A stretch of 64,000 bases of DNA. Origin: Siphonodentalium dalli. Lineage: Eukaryota; Mollusca; Scaphopoda; Gadilida; Siphonodentaliidae. Of the stretch, positions 21,710 to 31,560 are shown piece after piece. The notes under the pieces were generated by a model. It had not been told where the DNA came from and ran no database searches. It worked only from the letters and a program-made list of their open reading frames with translations. The translations under genes were made by a program, and so were the position numbers. Location: assembly GCA_032622095.1 (NCBI GenBank), contig CP136062.1:11993710-12057709 (forward strand), in the 5' to 3' direction. The first letter of the stretch is position 1; each line of letters starts with the position of its first letter.

Positions 21710-22480
21710 TCTGACTCGCAGCTATGAGATGCCGTTCTGACATATCTGAGATAATTTAGCCTGCTATCCTGTGCTATCGTCAAATATCTGTTGGCACCAC
21801 GAAAAACCAAGATGGTTGATAAATGTCGGCACCGATCACACTGTGAGGTCCCCCCAATAAAATCTCATATTAGTCCCCAATCGAGACCCCCATTGTACCC
21901 CGCCTTGCTCATATTAGTCCCCAATCGAGACCCCCATTGTACCCCGCCTTGCTCATATTAGTCCCCAATCGAGATTGTTTTATAGAGCCCATATACAGAA
22001 TGAGCAGGTGATGCCACAGTGTCCTGGGCCCACAAACAAGGTACCCCGCCTTGCTCACCGGAAGCTTATATTATGCTAATGATGAACAGACAGTCTGCCG
22101 TAGGAGCAGTTTTAGCCAGTCAAAAATAAAATTAGTGTAAATAAAATTGTAGAGAATCCTGAATATCATGAATTGATTACACGATGGTATACACTTACAA
22201 AGCCCAACATTTACAACTATAAATTAAACAACAGTCGTAGTCAGGTTATATTGTTTACATAAAATCGGAGGTGCCCTTGTTGTTAGCGGGAGTTATCGGA
22301 ATCCACCGAGATCGCATCGGGCGCATACATTCCTATATTTTACATATTTCCGCGTTATCATATGTGTATTTTACATATTAAATATAGTATACACAAATTA
22401 TGGCATTGTTTGTGCAGTAATTGGCATGTTATTGTTTTCAGAGACATAACTTTACAAAAGCAGTTCAGTTGAAGTGGGGT
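21710..22480 (+). repeat. Second copy of the 18770 segment, with internal 44-bp units
   Basis: Shares the blocks listed at 18770 and is split by ~2.5 units of AGTCCCCAATCGAGACCCCC, ATTGTACCCCGCC (21865-21980) and by about 400 bp of unmatched sequence. Confidence 0.7.
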
Positions 22481-22539
22481 GTGGTCAGTAATGTAAATTC
22501 AGGCCCATCTAGAGTATTCATATTGGGTGAAGAAGTCAC

Positions 22540-22655
22540 TTCTCCCTATTAATATTAAGGAGAAATGGACTGTTATCAGGGAGACGTGACCGCGTCTCCC
22601 TATTAGATTATTAGGTAGAAATAGACTGTTATCGGGGAGAATCAGACATGTTAAC
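22540..22655 (+). repeat. Divergent relatives of the 21-bp unit, with hairpin
   Basis: GGACTGTTATCAGGGAGA at ~22569 and AGACTGTTATCGGGGAGA at ~22625 match the complement of the 21-bp unit at 20858 (GGACTGTAATCAGGGAGA). Between them is an exact 8-bp stem, GGGAGACG/CGTCTCCC. Confidence 0.65.
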
Positions 22656-22882
22656 TTTTGAAAATGGCAATCCGGGATATTTTTACGGGAGGTAGGCCCA
22701 AATATGCTCATGTTCCAAAAAATATTTGTAAATGGTTTTCTAAATTCTATCTTTTTCTTTAACATTTTTATGATGAAGATTACATAGTTTTAATAGTTTC
22801 TATTTGTTTTTATTTTATAATTATACAAACCTAAATAAAATGCACCATATAATTGTGCCCAGTGGTATTAGTATAGTATATA

Positions 22883-23126
22883 TACAGTAATGATCTAAAT
22901 AATCGACTCCTTAACCACAGCAGAATTATGGGTAACTTTTCAGGTTTTAATGGGAAATATGGCTTGTTGCCATTCATCGGGAAGCTCTAGGAAATATGGC
23001 TTGTAGCCATTCACTCGGTGAGTGCTTTCCGATGAATGGCAACAAGCCATATTTCCGACTAAATCCTGAAAAGTTACCCATAATTCTGCTGTGGTTAAGG
23101 AGCATATTATTTAGGGCAGTACTGTA
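22883..23126. mobile_element. TA-Pal MITE with extra inner arm
   Basis: Both ends are present (TACAGTAATG, CAGTACTGTA). The centre holds an extra AGGAAATATGGCTTGTAGCC segment. A second right tip (AGGAGTTGATTATTTAGAGC to ACTGTA) follows at 23161-23189. Confidence 0.85.
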
Positions 23127-23248
23127 GATTTCTCCATGAAAGAGTTGTGTCTATCTCTTTAAGGAGTTGATTATTTAGAGCATTACTGTAGATGGGATGT
23201 GGATGAGTTAAATAGTTTGTGGTGACTAACACAGCTCCACACAGTTTA

Positions 23249-23332
23249 ACCCATAGAGAGCCCCACATAGACTGGAGCAGCTGACACTCTAGTGCATGCT
23301 TCCATCTGTGTGAGGCTCCCTATGGGTTAAAT
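23249..23332 (-). repeat. CAG-E module flanked by short direct repeats
   Basis: AACCCATAGAGAGCCCCACA to GAGGCTCCCTATGGGTTAAA. The flanks repeat TTAAATAGTTTGTGGTGACT and AACACAG on both sides (~23207 and 23326), a ~30-bp direct repeat. Confidence 0.85.
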
Positions 23333-23479
23333 AGTTTGTGGTGACTAACACAGCCCCAGACAGTTTATGTAGATTTTCTCTTTGAATTTCAATTCTCATT
23401 ACTCTGTAAACTGCAGGAGATTATAAGAGAGAGGGAAGTGCCCTCTAAAAGATTCAAAATAACATGTAATACATGATAG

Positions 23480-23882
23480 CAGAGATGTAAGACATCCTGG
23501 AGGTGGGTTTATATCGTGTGTATTCTATGGTGCTACCTGTCGATGTCCTGGAGGTGGGTTTATATCGTGTGTATTCTATGGTGCTACCTGTCGATGTCCT
23601 GGAGGTGGGTTTATATCGTGTGTATTCTATGGTGCTACCTGTCGATGTCCTGGAGGTGGGTTTATATCGTGTGTATTCTATGGTGCTACCTGTCGATGTC
23701 CTGGAGGTGGGTTTATATCGTGTGTATTCTATGGTGCTACCTGCGGATGTCCTGGAGGTGGTTTATATCTCACTGAGAGCTTTCCGATGGATGGCAACAA
23801 GCCATATTTCCGACTAAATCCAGAAAATTTACCAAAATTTCTGCTGTGGTTAAGGAGTCGATTATTTAGGGCATTACTGTAC
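23480..23882. mobile_element. TA-Pal right half fused to a 54-bp minisatellite
   Basis: Five to six units of GATGTCCTGGAGGTGGGTTT, ATATCGTGTGTATTCTATGG, TGCTACCTGTC run from 23492 to 23757. The last unit (CTGCGGATGTCCTGGAGG) runs without a break into TCACTGAGAGCTTTCC and the complete TA-Pal right arm ending GGGCATTACTGTA at 23881. Confidence 0.92.
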
Positions 23883-23982
23883 CGGTAAGTCGCGGACTGA
23901 AGGACCCAAATAATAGGTGATGCTCGGACCGGTATAAGAACCTCATGATGAAATGAGTAAAAATAAGCATCGGGCAGTAGTT

Positions 23983-24127
23983 GCTAGCCTTGAAATAGTG
24001 TGTCTGTCATTTGCAGAATGAGGTCCCCAGAGGGTGAATTTGGTGATGCTAGCCTGCTATTCAGGGTACCGTCACAAAATTCACCCTCTGGGGACCTCAT
24101 TCTGCAAATATCAGACACACTATATCC
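23983..24127. mobile_element. GAGG-Pal, solo palindrome, GAAATAGTGTG end
   Basis: TAGCCTTGAAATAGTGTGTC left, GACACACTATATCCAGGCTT right, one palindrome between. Confidence 0.85.
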
Positions 24128-24300
24128 AGGCTTGGTCAGTTAATGTAACTTATGTAAGACATCAATCTCAAACGTCACTGATAAAGTTCAAAGTTTAACC
24201 CACATGGAGCCTCACACAGATGGAAGCATGCACTACAGTGTGTCGTCTGCTCTAGTCTATGTGGGGCTCTCTGTGGGTCAGACACACTATTTCAAGGCTT
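24128..24300 (+). repeat. CAG-E unit with linker
   Basis: GGTCAGTTAATG ... CACTGATAAAGTTCAA, then AACCCACATGGAGCCTCACA to CTCTCTGTGGGTCAGACA, then CACTATTTCAAGGCTTG, the GAGG-Pal outer end again. Confidence 0.85.
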
Positions 24301-24559
24301 GAGTAGTTGTTACTTGTACACTCTTCGATGTGATTATTAGATGAGGTATTTGGTAATACACATCGGCATTGGCTCTGCCGTTATGGTCATTCTCTATGAC
24401 CATATGTGGGGGGCACACTTCATTGTGTGCGGGTCTGGGCTGTTATTAAGATGTGTGAGGTTTCTGTAAGGAACCGAACACTTATAATCGAGTTTGGGTT
24501 CTATTATACATAGAATGGGTATAATATACAAGCAGTGCTACGAAACTTAAGTCTGGGAA

Positions 24560-25540
24560 AATAATGGGTAGTATTGTCAGATATCCCATAATGGGTAGTA
24601 TTGTCAGATATCCCATAATGGGTAGTATTGTCAGATATCCCATAATGGGTAGTATTGTCAGATATCCCCTAATGGGTAGTATTGTCAGATATCCCATAAT
24701 GGGTAGTATTGTCAGATATCCCATAATGGGTAGTATTGTCAGATATCCCCTAATGGGTAGTATTGTCAGATATCCCATAATGGGTAGTATTGTCAGATAT
24801 CCCATAATGGGTAGTATTGTCAGATATCCCATAATGGGTAGTATTGTCAGATATCCCATAATGGGTAGTATTGTCAGATATCCCATAATGGGTAGTATTG
24901 TCAGATATCCCATAATGGGTAGTATTGTCAGATATCCCATAATGGGTAGTATTGTCAGATATCCCATAATGGGTAGTATTGTCAGATATCCCATAATGGG
25001 TAGTATTGTCAGATATCCCATAATGGGTAGTATTGTCAGATATCCCATAATGGGTAGTATTGTCAGATATCCCATAATGGGTAGTATTGTCAGATATCCC
25101 ATAATGGGTAGTATTGTCAGATATCCCATAATGGGTAGTATTGTCAGATATCCCATAATGGGTAGTATTGTCAGATATCCCATAATGGGTAGTATTGTCA
25201 GATATCCCATAATGGGTAGTATTGTCAGATATCCCATAATGGGTAGTATTGTCAGATATCCCATAATGGGTAGTATTGTCAGATATCCCCTAATGGGTAG
25301 TATTGTCAGATATCCCATAATGGGTAGTATTGTCAGATATCCCATAATGGGTAGTATTGTCAGATATCCCATAATGGGTAGTATTGTCAGATATCCCATA
25401 ATGGGTAGTATTGTCAGATATCCCATAATGGGTAGTATTGTCAGATATCCCATAATGGGTAGTATTGTCAGATATCCCATAATGGGTAGTATTGTCAGAT
25501 ATCCCATAATGGGTAGTATTGTCAGATATCCCCTAATTTG
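24560..25540 (+). repeat. 27-bp minisatellite, ~36 units
   Basis: ATAATGGGTAGTATTGTCAG then ATATCCC, nearly perfect. Four junctions carry CCTAATG instead of CATAATG (near 24668, 24749, 25289, 25532). Frames are open on both strands because 27 is a multiple of three. Confidence 0.98.
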
Positions 25541-25569
25541 CAGATCTAAGACCAGAGTGTATTTTGGAC

Positions 25570-25600
25570 TACAGTAATGCCCTAAGTAATCGACTCGATT
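25570..25600 (+). mobile_element. TA-Pal left tip
   Basis: TACAGTAATGCCCTAAGTAA then TCGACTC, directly after the 27-bp array. A poly-C run (about 18 C) lies at 25705-25722. Confidence 0.7.
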
Positions 25601-25779
25601 CAATGCACTTATTTGGATACATTAGATGATAATGGTGTTGCTTAATAAACAAGATTTCCTGTTTGACTCATTCAATGTCAAGCCCCCGATGGTGTTGTCA
25701 CAACCCCCCCCCCCCCCCCCACCCCCCTCCCCTTCCAATTCAGTCTCTCTTCTGTGTACATTCAACACACTTATTTTGA

Positions 25780-25996
25780 TACAGTAATGCTCTAATTAAT
25801 CAACTCCTTAAACACAGCAGAATTATGGGTAACTTTTCAGGATTTAGTCGGAAAAATGGCTTGTTGCCATTCATCAAAAAGCTCTCGGGGAGAGCTTTCC
25901 GATGAATGGCAACAAGCCATATTTTCGACTAAATCCTGAAAAGTTACCCATAATTCTTCTGTGGTTAAGAAGTCGATTAATTAGAGCATTACTGTA
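25780..25996. mobile_element. TA-Pal MITE, complete 217-bp reference copy
   Basis: Both TA-bounded ends are intact (TACAGTAATGCTCTAATTAA; AATTAGAGCATTACTGTA). Arms pair along nearly their whole length; the centre is AAAGCTCTCGGGGAGAGCTT. Arm mismatches are few, which implies recent insertion or arm-to-arm correction. Confidence 0.93.
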
Positions 25997-26069
25997 CATT
26001 CACCAAATTTCATTCCATTCAGTTCAGGCTTACTAAAGGTATCATCCGGAAATGAAAATAGATTTGAAA

Positions 26070-26260
26070 TTCCAACAAAAAGGGCCATAACTCTGGTGAA
26101 GTTTTGGGGTGGAACCCGAGTTTGAACTTGACATGATATTTTGTGCTAGTAAACCCACATACCAAGTTAATTCCATTCAGTTATCATAATTAAAACAAAC
26201 GGGTAGACAGACGGACATACACACCACAGATACAATCAGTCAGGGGTGTGGGGTTCAAAA
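26070..26260 (+). repeat. G-family fragment
   Basis: AAAAGGGCCATAACTCTGGT, GAACCCGAGTTTGAACTTGA, AAACCCACATACCAAGTT, ending in GTAGACAGACGGACATACAC. Confidence 0.75.
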
Positions 26261-26329
26261 TTCACTGAAATTCACCCCAGTGTCAAGTAAGTACAATTGA
26301 GCATTGTGCATGGGTGGGACTTCAATGAC

Positions 26330-26734
26330 TTAACCCTTTCAGTGCCAAGTCCGATTTTTGTATCAACCCATATACCCTGTGCCAATGCATTCTCTTATAT
26401 ATGCGAGTTGACCATAGGTCGCCTCGCATATATAAGAGAATGCATTGGCCTAACAATTTTTCATCATTTGTTTTTATTTTTTACAATTTTTTACAATTTT
26501 AATAATTTTTAATATACAGACTTATTTTGTAGGTTTAGTGCCAGGGAATCTTACGTTTTTCATCGGCATCAAACTTATTACTATGAATACATGGTGATAG
26601 TTTTGAGTTATAACATGCCCCTAAGGTTTTATCCAGTTTGTTTTTAAATTCGCTATAGCCTGCTTAAGGATACCCAAACAAAATTCAAGCCAAAAAAATA
26701 TATAATAATCGGCCCGTGGCACTGAAAGGGTTAA
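26330..26734. mobile_element. TTAA-hairpin element, complete 405-bp copy
   Basis: TTAACCCTTTCAGTGCCAAG left, GGCACTGAAAGGGTTAA right, exact TTAA on both sides. Hairpin at 26370-26448, then TTTTGTAGGTTTAGTGCCAG and AACATGCCCCTAAGG. Inverted relative to 16395. Confidence 0.92.
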
Positions 26735-26785
26735 AACGTCATGTTAACAGGGATATCAAAATAAATAAATGTGAATAATTGGATG

Positions 26786-26872
26786 TTTAACCCACAGGGA
26801 GCCTCACACAGATGGAAGCATGCACTACATAGTGTCGTCTGCTCCAGGCTGTGTAGGGCTCTCTATGGGTTA
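26786..26872 (+). repeat. CAG-E module
   Basis: AACCCACAGGGAGCCTCACA to GGGCTCTCTATGGGTTAGAC. Confidence 0.85.
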
Positions 26873-26939
26873 GACAAGGTGTTAGACAAGAGTGGAAGTC
26901 CATAGATTCATAGGGATGACATGGAAGGGGGGTGACATG

Positions 26940-27053
26940 TACAGTAATGCCCTAAATAATCGACTCCTTAACCACAGCAAAATGACGGGTAATTTTTCAG
27001 GATTTAGTCGGAATTATGGCTTGTTGCCATTCATCGGAAAGCTCTCAGTGAGA
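26940..27053 (+). mobile_element. TA-Pal, left arm only
   Basis: TACAGTAATGCCCTAAATAA to GGAAAGCTCTCAGTGAGA. A G run (10 G) follows at 27091. 27120-27470 holds nothing recognised apart from poly-A near 27345. Confidence 0.85.
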
Positions 27054-27471
27054 TATATTCCAATCAATAATAAACAAGGGGGTGAGATGGGGGGGGGGGG
27101 TCACTCATAGAAGGTGTAAATGTCACTACAGTAAGGGGTTAACTTGTTACATTAGGCAGCCATCCTCTCTCTTAATCACTAATATTATGGACCCATGCTG
27201 GAAGAATTAGTTGTGTCCTGTTAATCATTAGCTGGTTAATTTTCACATGCATTTCATCACTGGCCTAATATACCAGCAGTTCTGCACCTGGTAATGCTGC
27301 CCTGCCATCGTAAAACACAGGAAAAACTACAGTAACATATGGCAGAAAAAAAAAAAAAAAACGTGTGTAAATGAAAGAAATTACCTAAGATTCTCATGCC
27401 ATGTCTGTGTCTATACTATGTACCCGGAATATTCTTTAGTCCAAGTTTCCTAGTTCAAATTTCCTTCAATG

Positions 27472-27857
27472 TACAGTAATGCCCTAAATAATTAACTCCT
27501 TAACCACAGCAGAATTATGGGTAATTTTTCAGGATTTAGTCGGAAATAAGGCTTGTTGCTCGACACCTGGAGAGGAAGAGCCAATAAATTTTATTTCAAG
27601 CTTAATAATGAGAAATAATTTATTTTTTTTTAATATACGTACATATAATCAAGTCGCCAGACACCACATATAGTTAATATTGTGCGAACAATAATACTTC
27701 TGTACTTTTCGAAGAATAGTATGAAAACTTTTGTCTATATGGATACGAGTGAGAGCTTTCCGATGAATGGCAACAAGCCATATCTCCGACTAAATCCTGA
27801 AAAATTACCCATAATTCTGCTGTGGTTAAGGAGTCGATTATTTAGGGCCTTACTGCA
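27472..27857. mobile_element. TA-Pal MITE split by a ~190-bp unrelated segment
   Basis: The left arm 27472-27558 stops at GGCTTGTTGC. The right arm 27749-27857 resumes at GAGTGAGAGCTTTCCGATGA and ends GGGCCTTACTGCA. The 190 bp between (CTCGACACCTGGAGAGG to TATATGGATAC) match no other part of the window and show no obvious inverted ends. Confidence 0.85.
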
Positions 27858-27968
27858 GCTTTCAACGCATGGTTCCACAACAAATATATTATACAAAAAA
27901 CTATAGTATACAATAAAGGCAAAAAAAAAAAATCTGATATATACTATATACACATGAGTAGAACATTG

Positions 27969-28485
27969 TACAGTGAAACCTCTCCAAACCGGACCCTATA
28001 TAAACCGAATCCCTCTCTATATCGAACAAATTTTGGTCCCGAATTCAACCAAGTGCATTCTCACTAACAATTACCTCTATAAACCGGAACCTCTATAAAC
28101 CGGAACCACTATAAACCGGAACTTCTCTATTCCGAACTTCGGACGGCTTTTCTAGTCCACAAGTGAACGAATACATTAATTTTTACCTCCAAAATCAGAA
28201 TGCGGAAAGCCATACCAACCGAACGAACGCACGTGCAGTAGATTTACATGATGCTGAGCTCTTGCTGGTGTTGACAAGTAACCTTTATAAGGTTAAAGAA
28301 AACTGTTTTGGTGACAATACAAACCATCGTGACTGAACCAATGATGCAAAGCCTAATAACAATAAATAAGAAAACTGCGTCAATACATTCCGATCGTAGT
28401 GCGATTTTCTATAAACCGAACACCTCTCTAAACCGAACAGAAGGGCCGGTCCGAAGGGTGTTCGGTTTGTAGAGGTTTTACTGTA
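27969..28485. mobile_element. Pogo/Tigger-like non-autonomous Tc1/mariner element
   Basis: TACAGTGAAACCTCTCCAAA left, GGTTTGTAGAGGTTTTACTG plus TA right, TA-bounded. Subterminal CCTCTATAAACCGGAAC subrepeats stand left, ATAAACCGAACACCTCTCTA right. CAGTnnAACCTCT ends with repeated ACCGGAA-like motifs are typical of pogo/Tigger elements. About 230 bp of interior (28190-28390) have no transposase frame. Confidence 0.8.
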
Positions 28486-28626
28486 TATTATATTATTTTG
28501 TCATGATACAAATTGATTCATTTAAATCCATGTCATGTATGAGGTATTGTTCCATGCTTTCAGAGTGTTTTTTCCCAAAGAATTGGTTTCATCTCTGTTT
28601 TAACGCAGGAATAATAATCTTATCTT

Positions 28627-28734
28627 TGAGAGTTTTCCGATGAATGGCAACAAGCCATATTTCCGACTAAATCCTGAAAAGTTACCCATAATTCTGCTGT
28701 GGTTAAGGAGTCGATTACTTAGGGCATTACTGTA
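28627..28734 (+). mobile_element. TA-Pal, right arm only
   Basis: GAGAGTTTTCCGATGAATGG to TTAGGGCATTACTGTA. Confidence 0.85.
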
Positions 28735-28894
28735 TTTCTTGCAGCTCCATGAAGAATGAAAGGGCTAATTCCCCCCTACCCCTTATACCACCCTGCATCA
28801 CAACCAAACCCCCTTCTACCCCCTACATCGGTGCCCTCCGATTGTAATTTAAGAATCTTCATGGTAATCAACTTCTGGTCATAGATTATTAATC

Positions 28895-29108
28895 AGTGAA
28901 AGAAAAACTTCTCACTTCTGTTCGACTCGTCAATCTATAGCCAATCATCGATATATTTTTTGCACGGAAAACAGAGAACGAATTGAATGAATTAGACACA
29001 GTGAAATTGGGAGGAACGAATTAAGGAGGGTCGTCTGTTAAAAAATTTGCAATTCCGCATTATAATACCACTTAGCGATTGGTCGTTTTCTGTGAAGATG
29101 CCACTTAA
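28895..29108 (+). repeat. Segment duplicated at 30530-30712
   Basis: ACTTCTGTTCGACTCG, CGATATATTTTTTGCACG, ATTGAATGAATTA, GTGAAATTGGG and GAAGATGCCACTTAAC recur in order ~1.64 kb downstream with moderate divergence. Confidence 0.8.
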
Positions 29109-29109
29109 C

Positions 29110-29222
29110 TACAGTAATGCCCTAAATAATCGACTTCTTAACCACAGCAGAATTATGGGTAACTTTCCAGGATTTAGTCAGAAATATGGCTTGTTGCAAT
29201 TCATCGGAAAGCTCTCGGGGAG
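29110..29222 (+). mobile_element. TA-Pal, left arm only
   Basis: TACAGTAATGCCCTAAATAA to GGAAAGCTCTCGGGGAGAG, inserted right at the edge of the duplicated segment (the 30530 copy lacks it). Confidence 0.85.
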
Positions 29223-29249
29223 AGACATGGCATAAATAAGCTGGCTCAA

Positions 29250-29415
29250 AAACCCTGTGCCAATGCATTCTCTTATATATGCGAGTCGACCATAGGTCAC
29301 CTCACATATATAAGAGAATGCATTGGCCTAACAAATTTTATGCTATTTTTTATAGTTGTTAAAAAATGTAAGAAAAAAATGATAAAATATTGTTAAAGAA
29401 TGTAAGAAAAATGAT
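29250..29415. mobile_element. TTAA-family hairpin, ends missing
   Basis: CCCTGTGCCAATGCATTCTC to GAGAATGCATTGGCCTAACA, then AT-rich GTTAAAAAATGTAAGAAAAA. No TTAACCCTTT border. Confidence 0.8.
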
Positions 29416-29420
29416 AAAGT

Positions 29421-29508
29421 TTTATCCCACAGGGAGCCTCACACAGATGGAAGCATGCACTGCAGAATGTCGTCTGCTCCAGTCTGTGGGGGGCTCTCTA
29501 TGGGTTAA
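29421..29508 (+). repeat. CAG-E module
   Basis: ATCCCACAGGGAGCCTCACA to GGGCTCTCTATGGGTTAAG. Confidence 0.85.
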
Positions 29509-29559
29509 GAGTCATTATTTTAGGGAATTATGTAGATGTTAACCCTTACTTTGCAAGGT

Positions 29560-29957
29560 GTGAATGAGGTCCCCAGTGGGTGAATTTAGTGACGTTATCC
29601 CTTATAGTGGTCTAGCATCACCAACTTCACCCTCTGTGAACCTCATTCTGCATGGCCTCATCTGCTATGGGAGACATAGACTCAGATTGAAGTTCCCAAA
29701 TGGTGAATATTGTGATGTACACCCATTATGCAATGTGTCATCTGCCAATATGTGGATATAGAGAAACTAAACTAAAAAAGAAATAGAATCTATGTTTCTA
29801 TAGAAATTTTATAATAAAGAAACTTTTCAAAGAAGATGAGGCCTAAGCAGAATGAGGTCACAAGAGGGGTGATGCTAGCCAACTATGATGGATAGCATCA
29901 CTAAATTCACCCTCTGGGAACCTCATTCTGTATATGACAGACACACTAAACTCAGTA
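29560..29957. mobile_element. GAGG-Pal, near full length, decayed
   Basis: First palindrome with GTGGTCTAGCATCACCAACT; AACTAAACTAAAAAAGAAAT in the spacer; second palindrome shortened (ACAAGAGGGGTGATGC); end GACACACTAAACTCAG. Confidence 0.85.
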
Positions 29958-30063
29958 ATAAAAGTTTACATTGGAATGGTCTATTATCTGGAGGAATGTT
30001 CAAGTAATATAAGCAGACGACAGATAACACAAGTATACAGAAAGTTGGGAAATGTTGAGATAA

Positions 30064-30190
30064 TACAGTAATGCCCTAAGTAATTGACCTCTCCCCGAGA
30101 GCTTTCCGATGAATGGCAACAAGCCATATTTCCGACTAAATCCTGAAAAGTTACCCATAATTCTGCTGTAGTCAAAGAGTCGATTACTTA
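30064..30190. mobile_element. TA-Pal MITE, left arm mostly deleted
   Basis: TACAGTAATGCCCTAAGTAA, then CTCCCCGAGAGCTTTCC and a right arm whose tip decays after GAGTCGATTACTTATG. Confidence 0.85.
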
Positions 30191-30525
30191 TGTTCAACAA
30201 ACAATCGTTTGTAGAGTTGTTTGTTGAACTTAGTATCTGAACATTTCCTGAAGAAACTACTCGTCAATGAGTATTTAGTATATTATTATCTGAACATTTT
30301 GTAAAGAAACTACTCGTTAATGAGTAATTAGTAAATAAAGGGTTTATCAGGTAACTACTCATCAATGAATATTTAGTAAATAAAAGTTGAAATTTATTAA
30401 TTGAACATTTCCTAAAGAAACTCGTCAATGAGTATTTAGTAAATAAAAGTTGAAATATATTATCTGAACATTTCCTAAAGAAACTACTCGTCAATGAGTA
30501 TTTAGTAAATAAATGGTTTATCATG
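30190..30525 (-). repeat. H repeat array, ~60-70 bp units
   Basis: The array starts with the inverted repeat GTTCAACAAACAATCG ... TTGTTTGTTGAAC, then units of TCTGAACATTTCCT(G/A)AAG, ACTACTCGTCAATGAGTATT, TAGTAAATAAA. Confidence 0.85.
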
Positions 30526-30529
30526 GGAA

Positions 30530-30712
30530 GAAAAAATTCGCACTTCTGTTCGACTCGGTCAATCAGATCTGTAGATGATCACTGATATATTTTTTACACG
30601 AAAAACGAAGAACAAATTGAATGAATATCGGCCGTGAAATTGGGTGGAGAGAGAACTGTTATGAGACCTCATAGAGAGTGGTTGATTTTTGTGAATATGC
30701 CACACTTAACTT
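30530..30712 (+). repeat. Second copy of the 28895 segment
   Basis: CACTTCTGTTCGACTCGG, ATATATTTTTTACACG and ATATGCCACACTTAAC match. 30715-30890 beyond it shows nothing recognised. Confidence 0.8.
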
Positions 30713-30893
30713 AATGAATATTGTATGTGGTATCTGTTAATCTGGCCAAGGTACAGACACCAGGGGGAGGCAATATGTTCCTCTGGCAAGGCACACACAT
30801 GGTAGGGGTGATATAAGGTTACACTTTGTGGAGAAAAGAAAAGTGGTTGGCATGCTGTTATTATAATTATACACATGTGATCCCTGCTAAGTT

Positions 30894-31321
30894 CAAGTCT
30901 GAGTTTAGTGTCCTGTCATTTACAGAATGAGGTCCACAGAGGGTGAATTTAGTTATGCTATCACCCTCTGGGGACCTCATTCTGCTTAGGCCTCATCTGC
31001 TATGGGAGACATATACTCAGATTGCAGTTCCCAAATGGTGAATATTGTCCTATTGGGAACCTCGATCATGTAATGTGTTGTCTGCCAATTTGGGGATATA
31101 GAGAAACTAAACTAAAAAAGAAATAGAATCTATGTGAATAAGTTTCTATAGAAATTTGATAATAGAGAAGTTGAGGCTTAAGCAGAATGAGGCTTAAGCA
31201 GAATGAGGTCCCCAGAAGGTGTATTTATGTGATGCTAGTCTTCTATGTGGGATGGCATCACTAAATTACCCTCTGGGGACCTCATTCTGCAAATGACAGG
31301 CACACTAAACTGATGCTTGGT
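30894..31321. mobile_element. GAGG-Pal, near complete, TGAGTTTAGTGTG end type
   Basis: CAAGTCTGAGTTTAGTGTCC left, GGCACACTAAACTGATGCTT right. The first palindrome lacks most of its central loop; AGGCTTAAGCAGAATG is doubled before the second palindrome. Confidence 0.88.
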
Positions 31322-31384
31322 TTAGTTATTATGGTAATATGATTATGATGTATCACATTGTCTAGCAACATGTATTGGATTTAA

Positions 31385-31560
31385 TTTAACCCTGTATGGA
31401 GCCCTGGACAGAGAGAACAATACACTGATGACTGTCGTCTGCTTGGGTCTGTGTGGGGCTCCATAAGGGAGTGTTATATATAACCCTTTCATGATGGGAG
31501 TGCCAGTGCATTCTCTTACATATGTGAGTATCCCATAAGGAGCCTCGCATATATAAGATG
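31385..31560. repeat. Divergent CAG-E module followed by TTAA-family hairpin
   Basis: AACCCTGTATGGAGCCCTGG to GTGTGGGGCTCCATAAGGG, then AACCCTTTCATGATGGGAGT and CCAGTGCATTCTC ... CTCGCATATATAAG. Confidence 0.7.

Noticed and set aside
24482-25603. Long open frames (over 330 codons) on both strands with a 9-aa repeat
   Set aside because: They follow from a 27-bp minisatellite without stop codons; open on both strands, no exon signals, no domain.
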